Origin: Actinomadura chibensis NBRC 106107
Lineage (GTDB): Bacteria > Actinomycetota > Actinomycetes > Streptosporangiales > Streptosporangiaceae
Direction: 5' to 3'
Length of the DNA: 64,000 nt
Assembly (NCBI RefSeq): GCF_001552135.1
Contig: NZ_BCQP01000010.1
Span: 186,001 to 250,000 of the forward strand
The notes under the pieces were generated by a model. The model was given only the letters and a program-made list of their open reading frames with translations. It was not told where the DNA came from and searched no databases. Made by a program: the position numbers and the translations under genes. Below, one piece after another: positions 47,783-56,670 of this stretch (position 1 is the first letter of the stretch; every line of letters begins with the position of its first letter).

Positions 47783-48556
47783 TTGTCCGTGCTCGCCCAG
47801 TTGCTCGCCGCCGTCGACGACGGCTCGGTGGAGATCGTCGACCTGACCGCCCCCCTCTCGGACCGCACGCCCATCCTCCAATTGCCGGAGCCGTTCGCCA
47901 ACACCGTCCCGTTCCGGCTCAAGGAGATCAGCCGGTACGACGACCGCGGGCCCGCCTGGTACTGGAACGACATCGAGACCGGGGAGCACGTCGGCACCCA
48001 CTTCGACGCGCCCGTCCACTGGGCCACCGGGCGCGGCGGCGAGGACGTCTCGCAGGTCGCCCCGCGCCGCCTCGTCGGCCCGGCCGTCGTGCTGGACGCG
48101 TCCGAGCGGGCCGCCGCCGACCCCGACTTCCTGCTGGAGATCGACCACGTCCGCGACTGGGAGCGCGAGCACGGCCCGCTGCCGGACGGCGCCTGGTTCC
48201 TCTACCGGACGGGCTGGGACGCCCGCGCCGCCGACCAGGACGAGTTCCTCAACGCCGACGAGTCCGGCTCGCACACCCCCGGCATCTCCGCCGAGTGCGC
48301 CCGCTGGCTCGCCGAGGAGACCTCCGTCGTCGGGCTCGGCGTCGAGACGGTCGGCACCGACGCGGGCGCCGCGCCCGGCTTCGACCCGCCGTTCCCGTGC
48401 CACTCCTACTTCCTCGGCGCCGGCAAGTACGGGCTCACCCAGCTCCGGAACCTCGACCGGCTGCCCGCCCGCGGCGCGGTGCTGCTCGCCTCGCCGCTGC
48501 CGATCGTCGGCGGCTCCGGCAGCCCCGCCCGCGTGCTCGCGCTGGTCGAGCGGTGA
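47783..48556 (+). CDS. Cyclase family (kynurenine formamidase-like) metal hydrolase
   Basis: 257 residues. The metal motif HxGTHxDxPxH appears as EHVGTHFDAPVHWATG near residue 72, with EIVDLTAPLSDRTPIL at the N-terminus. The family includes kynurenine formamidase and isatin hydrolase, zinc or manganese enzymes that hydrolyse amides or lactams. GVETVGTDAGAAPGFDPPFP near residue 200 is typical of the isatin hydrolase/other branch. TTG at 47783 follows GGAGGAACG. It overlaps the ThDP enzyme gene by four bases (GTGA), so the two products probably act in sequence. Confidence 0.85.
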   Translation: MSVLAQLLAAVDDGSVEIVDLTAPLSDRTPILQLPEPFANTVPFRLKEISRYDDRGPAWYWNDIETGEHVGTHFDAPVHWATGRGGEDVSQVAPRRLVGPAVVLDASERAAADPDFLLEIDHVRDWEREHGPLPDGAWFLYRTGWDARAADQDEFLNADESGSHTPGISAECARWLAEETSVVGLGVETVGTDAGAAPGFDPPFPCHSYFLGAGKYGLTQLRNLDRLPARGAVLLASPLPIVGGSGSPARVLALVER

Positions 48557-50235
48557 AGGTCGCGGAGGCCGTCGGGGAGGCCATCGCGCGGCTCGGCGCC
48601 GACACCGTGTTCGGGGTCGTCGGCAGCGGCAACTTCCACGTCACGAACGCGCTCGTCGCGAACGGGGCCCGGTTCGTCGCGGCCCGGCACGAGGGCGGCG
48701 CCGCCACCATGGCCGACGCGTACGCGCGGGTCGGCGGCGGGCTCGGCGTGGTGACCGTGCACCAGGGGCCCGGCCTCACCAACGCGGTCACCGGCCTCGC
48801 CGAGGCCGCCAAGAGCCGCACGCCGCTGCTGGTCGTCGCGGGCGAGGTCGCGGCCGCCGCGGTCCGCTCCAACTTCCGGATCGACCAGGCCGCGATCGCG
48901 GCGGCGGTCGGGGCCGTCCCGGAGCGGGTCCACTCGCCCGCGACCGCGCTCGACGACGTGGCCCGCGCCTGCCGGACGGCGGTCGCCGAGCGCCGCACCG
49001 TGCTGCTCGGCCTGCCGCTCGACATCCAGGACGCCGAGCACCCCGGCCCCGCGCCGGACCCGCCGCCGCTCCCGCACCGGCCGCGCCGCGCGCAGGTGCC
49101 GCCGCTGCCGGTGCCGCCGCCGGGCGCGATCGCGCGGCTCGCCGACGCGCTGCAGGCCGCCGAGCGCCCGGTGTTCATCGCCGGGCGGGGCGCCCGGCTG
49201 TCCCGCGCCGCCGAGCCGCTCGCCGAGCTGGCCCGGCGCTGCGGGGCGCTGCCCGCGACGTCCGCCGTCGCGCGCGGGCTGTTCGCGGGCGACCCGTTCT
49301 CGCTGGACGTGTCCGGCGGCTTCGCCACCCCCGCCGCGGCCGGCCTGATCGCGGGCGCCGACCTCGTCGTCGGCTGGGGCTGCTCGCTCAACATGTGGAC
49401 GACCCGGCACGGCGCCCTCATCGGCTCCGGCGCGACCGTCGTCCAGGTCGACGTGGACGCCCGGGCCCTCGGCGCGCACCGCACCGTCGACCTCGGCCTG
49501 ATCGGCGACGCCGCCGAGACCGCGCGGGCCGTGTCCGCCGAGCTGGAGCGGCGCGGCCACGCCTCCACCGGCTACCGCACGCCCGAGGTGGCCGAGCTGC
49601 TCGTCCGCGAGGGGCGCTGGCAGGACGTCCCCTACGAGGAGCACCCGGCCGAGGACGGCGGCCCCCGCATCGACCCCCGGACGCTGACGATCGCGCTCGA
49701 CCGGATGCTGCCGCCCGAGCGGACCGTCGCCGTCGACTCGGGGAACTTCATGGGCTACCCGTCGATGTTCCTCGACGTCCCCGACTCCGACGCCCTCGTG
49801 TTCACCCAGGCGTTCCAGGCCGTCGGGCTCGGCCTCGCCACGGCGATCGGCGCCGCGGTGGCCCGTCCCGACCGGCTGACCGTCGCCGCGCTCGGCGACG
49901 GCGGCCTGCTGATGTCGGTCGCCGAGCTGGAGACGGCCGTCCGGCTCGGCCTCGGCCTGCTCGTGGTCGTCTACGACGACGAGGCCTACGGCGCCGAGGT
50001 GCACCACTTCGCGCCCGGCGGGCACCCGCTGGACACCGTCACCTTCCCGCCCGTCGACGTCGCCGCCGTCGGGCGCGGGTTCGGCTGCGCGGCGGCGACC
50101 GTCCGGGGCCCGGACGACCTCGCCGCCGTGGCCGCCTGGCTGGACGGTCCGCGCGACCGCCCCATGCTCGTGGACGCCAAGGTCACCCGCGGTCAGGCCG
50201 CCTGGTGGCTGGAGGAGGCGTTCCGGGGACACTGA
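48553..50235 (+). CDS. Thiamine diphosphate-dependent enzyme (acetolactate synthase-like)
   Basis: 560 residues with the three-domain ThDP layout. The activating Glu47 lies in ARHEGGAATMADAYAR; the diphosphate motif starts at GDGGLLMSVAELETAV near 447 and ends in YDDEAYG, where the usual Asn-Asn is Asp-Asp-Glu. The Pro-rich linker near 155-195 is unusual. Family members include acetolactate synthase, benzoylformate decarboxylase and cyclohexanedione hydrolase; this one is not a typical AHAS, having no small subunit nearby. GTG at 48553 overlaps the cyclase stop. A 2-oxo acid produced by the cyclase step is a plausible substrate (inference). Confidence 0.85.
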   Translation: MKVAEAVGEAIARLGADTVFGVVGSGNFHVTNALVANGARFVAARHEGGAATMADAYARVGGGLGVVTVHQGPGLTNAVTGLAEAAKSRTPLLVVAGEVAAAAVRSNFRIDQAAIAAAVGAVPERVHSPATALDDVARACRTAVAERRTVLLGLPLDIQDAEHPGPAPDPPPLPHRPRRAQVPPLPVPPPGAIARLADALQAAERPVFIAGRGARLSRAAEPLAELARRCGALPATSAVARGLFAGDPFSLDVSGGFATPAAAGLIAGADLVVGWGCSLNMWTTRHGALIGSGATVVQVDVDARALGAHRTVDLGLIGDAAETARAVSAELERRGHASTGYRTPEVAELLVREGRWQDVPYEEHPAEDGGPRIDPRTLTIALDRMLPPERTVAVDSGNFMGYPSMFLDVPDSDALVFTQAFQAVGLGLATAIGAAVARPDRLTVAALGDGGLLMSVAELETAVRLGLGLLVVVYDDEAYGAEVHHFAPGGHPLDTVTFPPVDVAAVGRGFGCAAATVRGPDDLAAVAAWLDGPRDRPMLVDAKVTRGQAAWWLEEAFRGH

Positions 50236-50316
50236 CCATGTTTCCCCGCCTGCTCCTGGGAACGATCAGCGGCAAGATCGACCGTGGCCGCGGTCACACA
50301 TCCCGGAGGAGGACAG

Positions 50317-51162
50317 ATGGCGGGAGAGCAGCGGCTTCCCACGCTCGCCGCTGAGGTGTTGGCCGAGTTCGCCGGAACCCTGATCCTGATCCTCTTCGGG
50401 GTCGGCGTCGTCGCGCAGGCCGTCGCGGGCAGCGGGCTCGGCGAGCCGCAGAGCCTCGGCGGGCACGACAGCATCGCCTGGGCCTGGGGCATCGCGGTCA
50501 CGCTCGGCGTGTACGTGTCGGCGCGGCTCAGCGGCGGGCACATCAACCCGGCCGTCACCCTCGCGCTCGCGGTCTACAAGGGCTTCCCCTGGCGGAAGGT
50601 GATCCCGTTCTGGACCGCGCAGTTCCTCGGGGCGTTCATCGCCGCGCTGATCGTCCGGTGGGACTACAACGAGATCCTCACCAAGTTCGACCCGGGCCTG
50701 ACGACCAAGTCGCAGTTCGTGTTCTCCACGATGCCCGGCAACGGGTCCCTGCCGGTCGGCCTGTGGGGCGGCTTCCGGGACCAGGTGATCGGCACCGCGA
50801 TCCTGCTGTTCCTCGTCCTCGCGCTCACCGACCTGAAGAACGCGCCGCCGCTCGCGAACCTCGCGCCGCTCATCATCGGGCTCGTCGTCGTCGCGATCGG
50901 GATGGCGTTCGGCGCGGACGCCGGGTACGCGATCAACCCGGCCCGCGACCTCGGCCCCCGGCTCGCGCAGTTCATCACGGGATACGAGCACGCCTGGCGA
51001 GATCAGTACGGGGACTTCTATTTCTGGGTGCCGATCGTCGGACCGCTGATCGGCGGGGTGATCGGCGCCGGGCTCTACATCCTGCTCATCGGGCGCCACA
51101 TCCCCGAGGAAGGGGCGGGCGAGGTGCCCACGAGGCCGGAGCCGGAATACGACGTCTCCTGA
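50317..51162 (+). CDS. glpF: Glycerol uptake facilitator (aquaglyceroporin)
   Basis: 281-residue MIP channel with six membrane helices and both pore motifs, [11 protein letters not shown] (residue 72) and [13 protein letters not shown] (residue 206). The Asp after the second NPAR is the aquaglyceroporin signature, so glycerol rather than water is the main solute. The extra loop at 120-150 ([20 protein letters not shown]) is of the GlpF type. ATG at 50317 follows GGAGGAGGACAG. glpK starts 29 bp downstream. Confidence 0.93.
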   Translation: MAGEQRLPTLAAEVLAEFAGTLILILFGVGVVAQAVAGSGLGEPQSLGGHDSIAWAWGIAVTLGVYVSARLSGGHINPAVTLALAVYKGFPWRKVIPFWTAQFLGAFIAALIVRWDYNEILTKFDPGLTTKSQFVFSTMPGNGSLPVGLWGGFRDQVIGTAILLFLVLALTDLKNAPPLANLAPLIIGLVVVAIGMAFGADAGYAINPARDLGPRLAQFITGYEHAWRDQYGDFYFWVPIVGPLIGGVIGAGLYILLIGRHIPEEGAGEVPTRPEPEYDVS

Positions 51163-51191
51163 CGGAGCACGCGGAGAGGGGAGAAGAGTCC

Positions 51192-52709
51192 ATGGCCGAC
51201 TTCGTCGGGGCGCTGGACCAGGGCACCACCAGCACGCGCTTCATGGTCTTCGATCACGGCGGCAACGAGATCGCCCGCCACCAGCTCGAACACGAGCAGG
51301 TCCTGCCGCGGGCCGGGTGGGTGGAGCACAATCCCACCGAGATCTGGGAGCGGACGCGCGCCGTCGTCCAGACGACGCTGAACAAGGCGCACCTGGCCTT
51401 CGGCGACCTCGCGGCGTTCGGCATCACCAATCAACGCGAGACGACGGTGGTGTGGAACCGGCGGACGGGGCGTCCGTACTACAACGCGATCGTCTGGCAG
51501 GACACCCGCACCGACCGCATCGCGGCCGCCCTGGAGCGCGACGGGCGCGGCGACACCATCCGGCACCGCGCCGGGCTCCCGCCCGCCACGTACTTCTCCG
51601 GCGGCAAGATCCAGTGGATTCTGGAGAACGTCGACGGGGTTCGGGAGGCGGCCGAGAACGGCGACGCCGTGTTCGGCAACATCGACACGTGGGTGCTGTG
51701 GAATCTGACGGGCGGCGTGGACGGCGGTGTGCACGTCACCGATCCGACCAATGCCAGCCGCACCATGCTCATGGACCTGGAGACCCTGGACTGGGACGAG
51801 GAACTCCTGTCGTTCTTCGGGATCCCGCGCTCGATGCTGCCGCAGATCAAGCCGTCGTCCGCGCCGGATCCCTACGGGGTGACCCGACGTGACGGCCCGC
51901 TCGGCGGCGAGGTCCCGCTGACCGGCATCCTCGGCGACCAGCAGGCGGCGACGGTCGGGCAGGTGTGCTTCGCGCCCGGCGAGGCCAAGAACACCTACGG
52001 CACCGGCAACTTCCTGCTGCTCAACACGGGTGAGGAGCTGGTCAGGTCCAAGGCCGGGATGCTCACGACCGTCTGCTACAAGTTCGGCGACTTCGCGCCG
52101 GTGTACGCGCTGGAGGGGTCGATCGCGGTGACGGGGTCGGCGGTGCAGTGGCTGCGCGACCAGCTCGGCATCATCTCCGGCGCCGCCCAGAGCGAATCCC
52201 TGGCCCGGCAGGTCGACGACAACGGCGGGGTCTACTTCGTGCCCGCCTTCTCCGGCCTGTTCGCCCCCTACTGGCGCTCGGACGCCCGCGGCGCCATCGT
52301 CGGCCTGTCCCGCTACAACACCAACGCCCACCTGGCCCGCGCCACCCTGGAATCCATCTGCTACCAATCCCGCGACGTCGTCGAAGCCATGCGCGCCGAC
52401 TCCGGCGTCTCCCTGGACGTCCTCAAGGTCGACGGCGGCGTCACCGCCAACGAACTGTGCATGCAACTCCAAGCCGACATCCTCGGCGTCCCGGTCTCCC
52501 GCCCCGTCGTCGCCGAGACCACCGCCCTCGGCGCCGCCTACGCCGCCGGACTCGCCGTCGGCTTCTGGAACACCACCGACGAACTCCGCCAGAACTGGAA
52601 CGAGGACAAACGCTGGCACCCCGCCTGGGACGACGACCAGCGCCGGACCGGCTACGCCGGATGGAAGAAGGCCGTGGAACGGACCTACGGCTGGGTCGAG
52701 GTCGACTGA
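51192..52709 (+). CDS. glpK: Glycerol kinase
   Basis: Phosphorylates glycerol entering through GlpF. 505 residues of the FGGY family: [38 protein letters not shown] and the signature [20 protein letters not shown] near residue 355, [19 protein letters not shown] near 415. ATG at 51192 follows GGGGAGAAGAG. From about 52150 to the end the codon use changes: Ala is all GCC, and GAA and CAA become common, unlike the first two thirds. No glpD or regulator is adjacent. Confidence 0.95.
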   Translation: MADFVGALDQGTTSTRFMVFDHGGNEIARHQLEHEQVLPRAGWVEHNPTEIWERTRAVVQTTLNKAHLAFGDLAAFGITNQRETTVVWNRRTGRPYYNAIVWQDTRTDRIAAALERDGRGDTIRHRAGLPPATYFSGGKIQWILENVDGVREAAENGDAVFGNIDTWVLWNLTGGVDGGVHVTDPTNASRTMLMDLETLDWDEELLSFFGIPRSMLPQIKPSSAPDPYGVTRRDGPLGGEVPLTGILGDQQAATVGQVCFAPGEAKNTYGTGNFLLLNTGEELVRSKAGMLTTVCYKFGDFAPVYALEGSIAVTGSAVQWLRDQLGIISGAAQSESLARQVDDNGGVYFVPAFSGLFAPYWRSDARGAIVGLSRYNTNAHLARATLESICYQSRDVVEAMRADSGVSLDVLKVDGGVTANELCMQLQADILGVPVSRPVVAETTALGAAYAAGLAVGFWNTTDELRQNWNEDKRWHPAWDDDQRRTGYAGWKKAVERTYGWVEVD

Positions 52710-52721
52710 GCGTGGCGGTCC

Positions 52722-52750
52722 TTCACCGAGGGTAGCCGTTGGCCTAGAAT
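52722..52750 (+). promoter_or_regulatory. Promoter of the secreted protease gene
   Basis: TTCACC (52722-52727), 17-bp spacer, TAGAAT (52745-52750); the ATG is 56 bp downstream with GAGAGGA before it. It begins just after the glpK stop, so the protease is transcribed separately. Confidence 0.65.
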
Positions 52751-52805
52751 CCGCCGGGACAGCGTCGTCCCGGCCGCTCCCGACCGGCCCGCCGAGAGGA
52801 TTCCC

Positions 52806-53648
52806 ATGACCAGGCGCTTCGCCGCAGCCTTCGCCCTCGCCGCCATGGCCGCCGGGACACTGGCCGCCGTCGGACCGGCCCAGGCCGCGCCGTCGCGGAC
52901 GGTCCCCGCCCGGGCGGAGGTCGACTTCACCGGGATCGTCGCGCTCAGCAACTGCTCGGGGGCGCTCGTCCGCGGGCCGCGCTCGCGCGACGCCGACGCG
53001 GCGCTGGTCCTGACCAACGGCCACTGCCTGGAGACGGGCATGCCGAAGGGCGGCGAGGTCATCGTCGACCAGCCGTCGTCCAGGACGTTCACGCTCCTCG
53101 ACCGGACGGGCCGGAGCGACCTCGGCACCCTCCAGGCCACCAGGGTCGAGTACGCGACCATGACCGACACCGACGTCACGGTCTACCGGCTGAACACCAC
53201 CTACGCCGACATCCAGCGCAGGTACGGCGTCCCGGCGCTGCGGCTCGCGGCGGCGAGGCCGCGCGACGGCGCGGAGATCCGCGTGGTCTCCGGCTACTGG
53301 CGGACGATCTACGGCTGCCGCACCGACGCGACCGTCCACCGCCTGCGCGAGGCGGGCTGGACGTGGAAGGACTCGATCCGCTACCGGCCCGAGTGCGAGA
53401 CGACGCACGGCACGTCCGGCTCGCCGATCGTGGACGTCCGGACCGGGCAGGTCGCCGGGATCAACAACACCGGCAACGACGACGGCGAGCGCTGCACCCT
53501 CAACAACCCGTGCGAGGTCGACCGGAGCGGCAGGGTCACCGTCCGGCGCGGCGCCCACTACGGCCAGCAGACCTACCCGCTCGCCCGCTGCCTCGGCGCG
53601 GACAGCGACGTCGTCCTGAGCCGGGACTGCGCGCTTCCCACGCCGTGA
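52806..53648 (+). CDS. Secreted trypsin-like serine protease
   Basis: 280 residues. A signal peptide (MTRRFAAAFALAAMAAGTLA, cut after AQA near residue 27) leads to a chymotrypsin-fold domain with His73 in LTNGHCLE, an Asp in DTDVTVYRL near 125 and Ser204 in HGTSGSPIVD. Several Cys could form disulfides (Cys50-Cys74 among them). Short mature length and the GTSGSP form resemble V8/glutamyl-type bacterial proteases rather than mammalian trypsin; specificity unknown. It has its own promoter and converges on the sigma-factor gene, 28 bp apart. Confidence 0.87.
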   Translation: MTRRFAAAFALAAMAAGTLAAVGPAQAAPSRTVPARAEVDFTGIVALSNCSGALVRGPRSRDADAALVLTNGHCLETGMPKGGEVIVDQPSSRTFTLLDRTGRSDLGTLQATRVEYATMTDTDVTVYRLNTTYADIQRRYGVPALRLAAARPRDGAEIRVVSGYWRTIYGCRTDATVHRLREAGWTWKDSIRYRPECETTHGTSGSPIVDVRTGQVAGINNTGNDDGERCTLNNPCEVDRSGRVTVRRGAHYGQQTYPLARCLGADSDVVLSRDCALPTP

Positions 53649-53676
53649 CCGGGCGCCGCCCGCGGCGGGGGCGGCG

Positions 53677-54465
53677 TCAGCGCTCGGCGAGGAGCCCGGC
53701 GCGGAGCCTGTCCAGCGTGGCGCGGAGCAGGCGGGACACGTGCATCTGGGACAGGCCGATCTGCTCGGCGATCTGCGTCTGGGTCTTGTTGCCGAAGAAC
53801 CGCAGCAGCAGGATCGTCCGCTCGCGCTCGGGCAGGCCGGCGATCAGCGGGGCGAGGGCGTGGCCGTCGATGAGGGCGTCGAGCGCCGGGTCGTCCGTGC
53901 CGAGGTACTCGCCGACCGTCCCGGCGCCGCCGCCCGGCGCGCCGTCGGCCGGGGCCTCCAGGGACAGCGGGCGGTAGGCGTCGCACGCGGCGATGACCTC
54001 CGCGGTCTCCTCCTCGGTGAGGCCCATCCGCGCGGAGATCTCCGTGGTCGTGGGGGAGCGGCTGTGCTCGCGGGTGAACTCCTGGACGGTGTGCTGCAGC
54101 ACCGGCCGCAGCTCCTGGATGCGGCGCGTCACCCGGACGCCCCAGGTCTTGTCGCGGAAGTGCCGCTTCACCTCGCCGGTCACCACCGGGTAGGCGTAGG
54201 TGACGAAGCGGTCGCCGATCCCGGGGTCGAACCGGTTGATGGCCTTGACGAGCCCCAGGTAGGCGACCTGCTGGAGGTCGTCGAGAGGTTCCCCGCGGTC
54301 GGCGTACCGGCGCGCGACGCCCCGGACGAGCGGGGCGTGGATGTCGACGATCCGGGCTCGCAGGCGTTCGCGTTCGGGGTCGTCGTCGCCGAGCCGGTTC
54401 ATCTCCGCGAGGAGCGTCTCGGCCTGGCCGTCGTCGAACCGTCCGGTGGACTGCGCCGACGTCAT
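53677..54465 (-). CDS. Group 3 (SigB/SigF/SigG-like) stress or development sigma factor
   Basis: 262 residues. Region 2 (DLQQVAYLGLVKAINRFDPG, FVTYAYPVVTGEVKRHFRD), region 3 (VQEFTREHSRSPTTTEISAR) and region 4 (LPERERTILLLRFFGNKTQT, IGLSQMHVSRLLRATLDRLR) are complete. This class answers osmotic, oxidative or developmental signals and is usually held by an RsbW-type anti-sigma factor, none of which is adjacent. ATG at 54465 follows AAGGGAG. A SigB/F-type promoter lies 64 bp upstream, suggesting self-activation. Confidence 0.92.
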   Translation of the reverse strand: MTSAQSTGRFDDGQAETLLAEMNRLGDDDPERERLRARIVDIHAPLVRGVARRYADRGEPLDDLQQVAYLGLVKAINRFDPGIGDRFVTYAYPVVTGEVKRHFRDKTWGVRVTRRIQELRPVLQHTVQEFTREHSRSPTTTEISARMGLTEEETAEVIAACDAYRPLSLEAPADGAPGGGAGTVGEYLGTDDPALDALIDGHALAPLIAGLPERERTILLLRFFGNKTQTQIAEQIGLSQMHVSRLLRATLDRLRAGLLAER

Positions 54466-54528
54466 GCGGGTCGTCTCCCTTCGGACGAGACCGGGCGAGC
54501 CGGGGGGCGATCGCTCGGTCCAGTCCCT

Positions 54529-54553
54529 CTACCCGACGATCGGCCGGTCACAC
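54529..54553 (-). promoter_or_regulatory. SigB/SigF-type promoter of the sigma gene
   Basis: On the minus strand GTGT (54553-54550), 15-bp spacer, GGGTAG (54534-54529), close to the GTTT-N15-GGGTAT pattern of SigB/SigF-class promoters. It reads into the sigma gene. The rest of the 385-bp gap to the DUF2267 gene holds a TCGGT-AA-ACCGA palindrome (54681-54692) and an AT-rich TTAATA (54780-54785) that may be the -10 for DUF2267. Confidence 0.55.
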
Positions 54554-54850
54554 GGACGCTCCGCCGGGCAGGGCCCCGGAGGGGGAGGGGGAAACGTGGC
54601 GCGGCCCAGGCTCGCAGCTCGAAGCACATGGCACCGAGCCGACGAGTGGGCCGCGAGATGACTCTGCCCATCCGGCTCACTCGGTAAACCGATAAGTGTC
54701 TGAAGTGTCGCGCCGCGGCACGGCGACCTGACCGGACGGGCCGCGGCGGTCCGCGGAACCGGACGTTCCCGGGCGCACGTTAATAGCCCGGCATTCCGGG
54801 AAGCCCCAGCAATTCAGGCTGGACAGGCGGGATAGGAAGGAGTGTCCACC

Positions 54851-55252
54851 ATGCGGCACGAAGCGTTCATCGGCCAGGTGCAGGACCGTGCCCGCCTCTC
54901 CGGGCACGGCGAGGCGGAACGGGCGACCCGCGCGGTGCTGGAGACGCTCGGCGAGCGGATCCCGGAAGGGCTCGCCGACAACCTCGCGGCGCAGCTGCCG
55001 CACGAGATCGGCGAGCACCTGCGCCGCACCGAGGTCTACGGCGGGGCCGGGTCGGGCGAGCGGTTCGACCGGCACGACTTCATCGAGCGGGTCGCCGCCC
55101 GGTCCGGGACGGACGAGCCGCGCTCGGCCTACCTGGCGCGGGTCGTGCTGGAGGTGACCGACGAGGCCACGCAGGGAGGCATCACGCGGAAGGTGCGCGA
55201 CAGCCTCCCCGCCGACATCAGGAGCCTGGTGACCGCCGGGCACACCGGCTGA
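54851..55252 (+). CDS. DUF2267 domain protein
   Basis: 133 residues, helical. HEAFIGQVQDRARLSGHGEA at the start, RAVLETLGERIPEGLADNLA, and LAAQLPHEIGEHLRR are characteristic of DUF2267. Function unknown; such genes are often part of stress regulons in actinomycetes. ATG at 54851 follows AAGGAG with 8-base spacing. It is divergent from the stress sigma gene, 385 bp away, and may be one of its targets; converging GT4 gene lies 34 bp downstream. Confidence 0.85.
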   Translation: MRHEAFIGQVQDRARLSGHGEAERATRAVLETLGERIPEGLADNLAAQLPHEIGEHLRRTEVYGGAGSGERFDRHDFIERVAARSGTDEPRSAYLARVVLEVTDEATQGGITRKVRDSLPADIRSLVTAGHTG

Positions 55253-55286
55253 CCCCTCACGGCGCGGCGGCGCGGCGGCGGGGCGG

Positions 55287-56525
55287 TCATGCCGCGACGT
55301 CGCTGAGCGCGGCGGCCTCCCGGTAGACGGCGACGGTGTCGGCGGCGACGCGCGACCACGCGTAGTGGGCGCGCGCCCGGTCGGCCCCGGCGAGCCCCAT
55401 CCGGGCGCGCCGCGCCGGGTCGGTGAGCAGCGCGCGGACCGCGATGGCGGCGGCCTCCGGCTCGCGCGGCGGGACGAGGACGCCGGTGATGCCGTCCACG
55501 ACCGTGTCGAGGTGCCCGCCGACGGCGCTCGCCACGACGGGCGCGCCGCAGGCCATGGCCTCCAGCGGCACCATGCCGAACGGCTCGTACCAGGGCAGGG
55601 CGACGACGAGGTCCGCCGAGCGGAGCAGCGGCGGCGCCTCGGTGTGGCCGACCCGGCCGAGGAAGCGGACCCGGCCCGCGACCCCCGCGTCCCGCGCGAC
55701 CCTCCGCAGCCTGCTCACGCCGGGGTCGCCGTCGAGGCGGGCGGGCGGCGGGCCGCCCGCGACGACCATTTCGGCGTCCGGGACGCTGGCCAGTGCCCGG
55801 ACGGCGGTGTCGACGCCCTTGCGTTCGGCGAGCCGCGACAGCACGACCAGCCGGTGCGGCCCGCCGCCCCCGGGCTCGCGGCGCCCGTCCCCCTCCGGGG
55901 TGAACAGGCCGACGTCGATGCCGCACGGCACCACCCGGACGCGGCCCGGCGGGACGCCGATCGCCTCCAGCTCGCGGGCCTCGTCCGAGCAGGCGGCGAT
56001 GACCCGGTCCGCGGCCCGGCCGATCGCCCGCTCCAGCCGCACCCGGGACGCCGGGCTGGTGTCGGCCGCGCCCCGGTGGCGGCGCAGCACGGTGCCGAGC
56101 GCGTGGTAGGACTGCACGACCGGCACGCGCCGCGACCCGGCCGCCTGCGCGGCCTGGATCGCGGCGAGCCCGCTCATCCAGTGGTGGGCGTGCGCGACGT
56201 CCGGCGGGTCGGCGGCCCACCGGCGCTCCAGGTGCCGTCCGAAGTCGTGCATCCAGGGGAGCAGCGCGTCCTTGGCGATGCGCTCCGCCGGGCCCGCGGG
56301 GACGTGCTCCACCGTCACGCCGGGCGCGAGCCGCACCCGCTCGGGCCGCGCGGGCGTGTCCCGCCGCGTGTACACGGTGACGTAGTGGCCCTGCCGTCCG
56401 AGCTCGGCGGCGAGCTCGGCGACGAACACCCCCTGCGCGCCGCCCGCTCCGGGAGGCCCCTGCCCCGCCGGTCCGCCCGCGGCGGCGAGCGGGCTGGCGT
56501 GCTCGGAGACCATCGCAATCTTCAT
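55287..56525 (-). CDS. GT4 family glycosyltransferase
   Basis: 412 residues with two Rossmann-like domains. GGAQGVFVAELAAELGRQGH near residue 28 starts the acceptor domain; VVLSRLAERKGVDTAVRAL and the donor motif PWYEPFGMVPLEAMACGAPV (E-x7-E) near 305 define GT4. Likely transfers a sugar from a nucleotide donor with retention, in the cytoplasm. The product is unknown. ATG at 56525 follows GGGAGGT. It is flanked by DUF2267 and the MFS gene with no other envelope genes. Confidence 0.88.
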   Translation of the reverse strand: MKIAMVSEHASPLAAAGGPAGQGPPGAGGAQGVFVAELAAELGRQGHYVTVYTRRDTPARPERVRLAPGVTVEHVPAGPAERIAKDALLPWMHDFGRHLERRWAADPPDVAHAHHWMSGLAAIQAAQAAGSRRVPVVQSYHALGTVLRRHRGAADTSPASRVRLERAIGRAADRVIAACSDEARELEAIGVPPGRVRVVPCGIDVGLFTPEGDGRREPGGGGPHRLVVLSRLAERKGVDTAVRALASVPDAEMVVAGGPPPARLDGDPGVSRLRRVARDAGVAGRVRFLGRVGHTEAPPLLRSADLVVALPWYEPFGMVPLEAMACGAPVVASAVGGHLDTVVDGITGVLVPPREPEAAAIAVRALLTDPARRARMGLAGADRARAHYAWSRVAADTVAVYREAAALSDVAA

Positions 56526-56670
56526 CGCGCTACCTCCCGGAGATGTCACCGCCATTCGCACAGGAAGCGGGGGGATGAGCCGGATTCGACATTGCCTGTG
56601 TCGATCGTCCTAAACGCCGGAGTTCCGGAAACCCGCAGGTGGACGGCGTGTCCGGTGGGGCGCGGCGGCG

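Noticed and set aside
50238..50354. 38-codon frame between the ThDP enzyme and glpF genes
   Set aside because: It runs through the strong glpF ribosome site and start in another frame, and its start lacks its own ribosome site.
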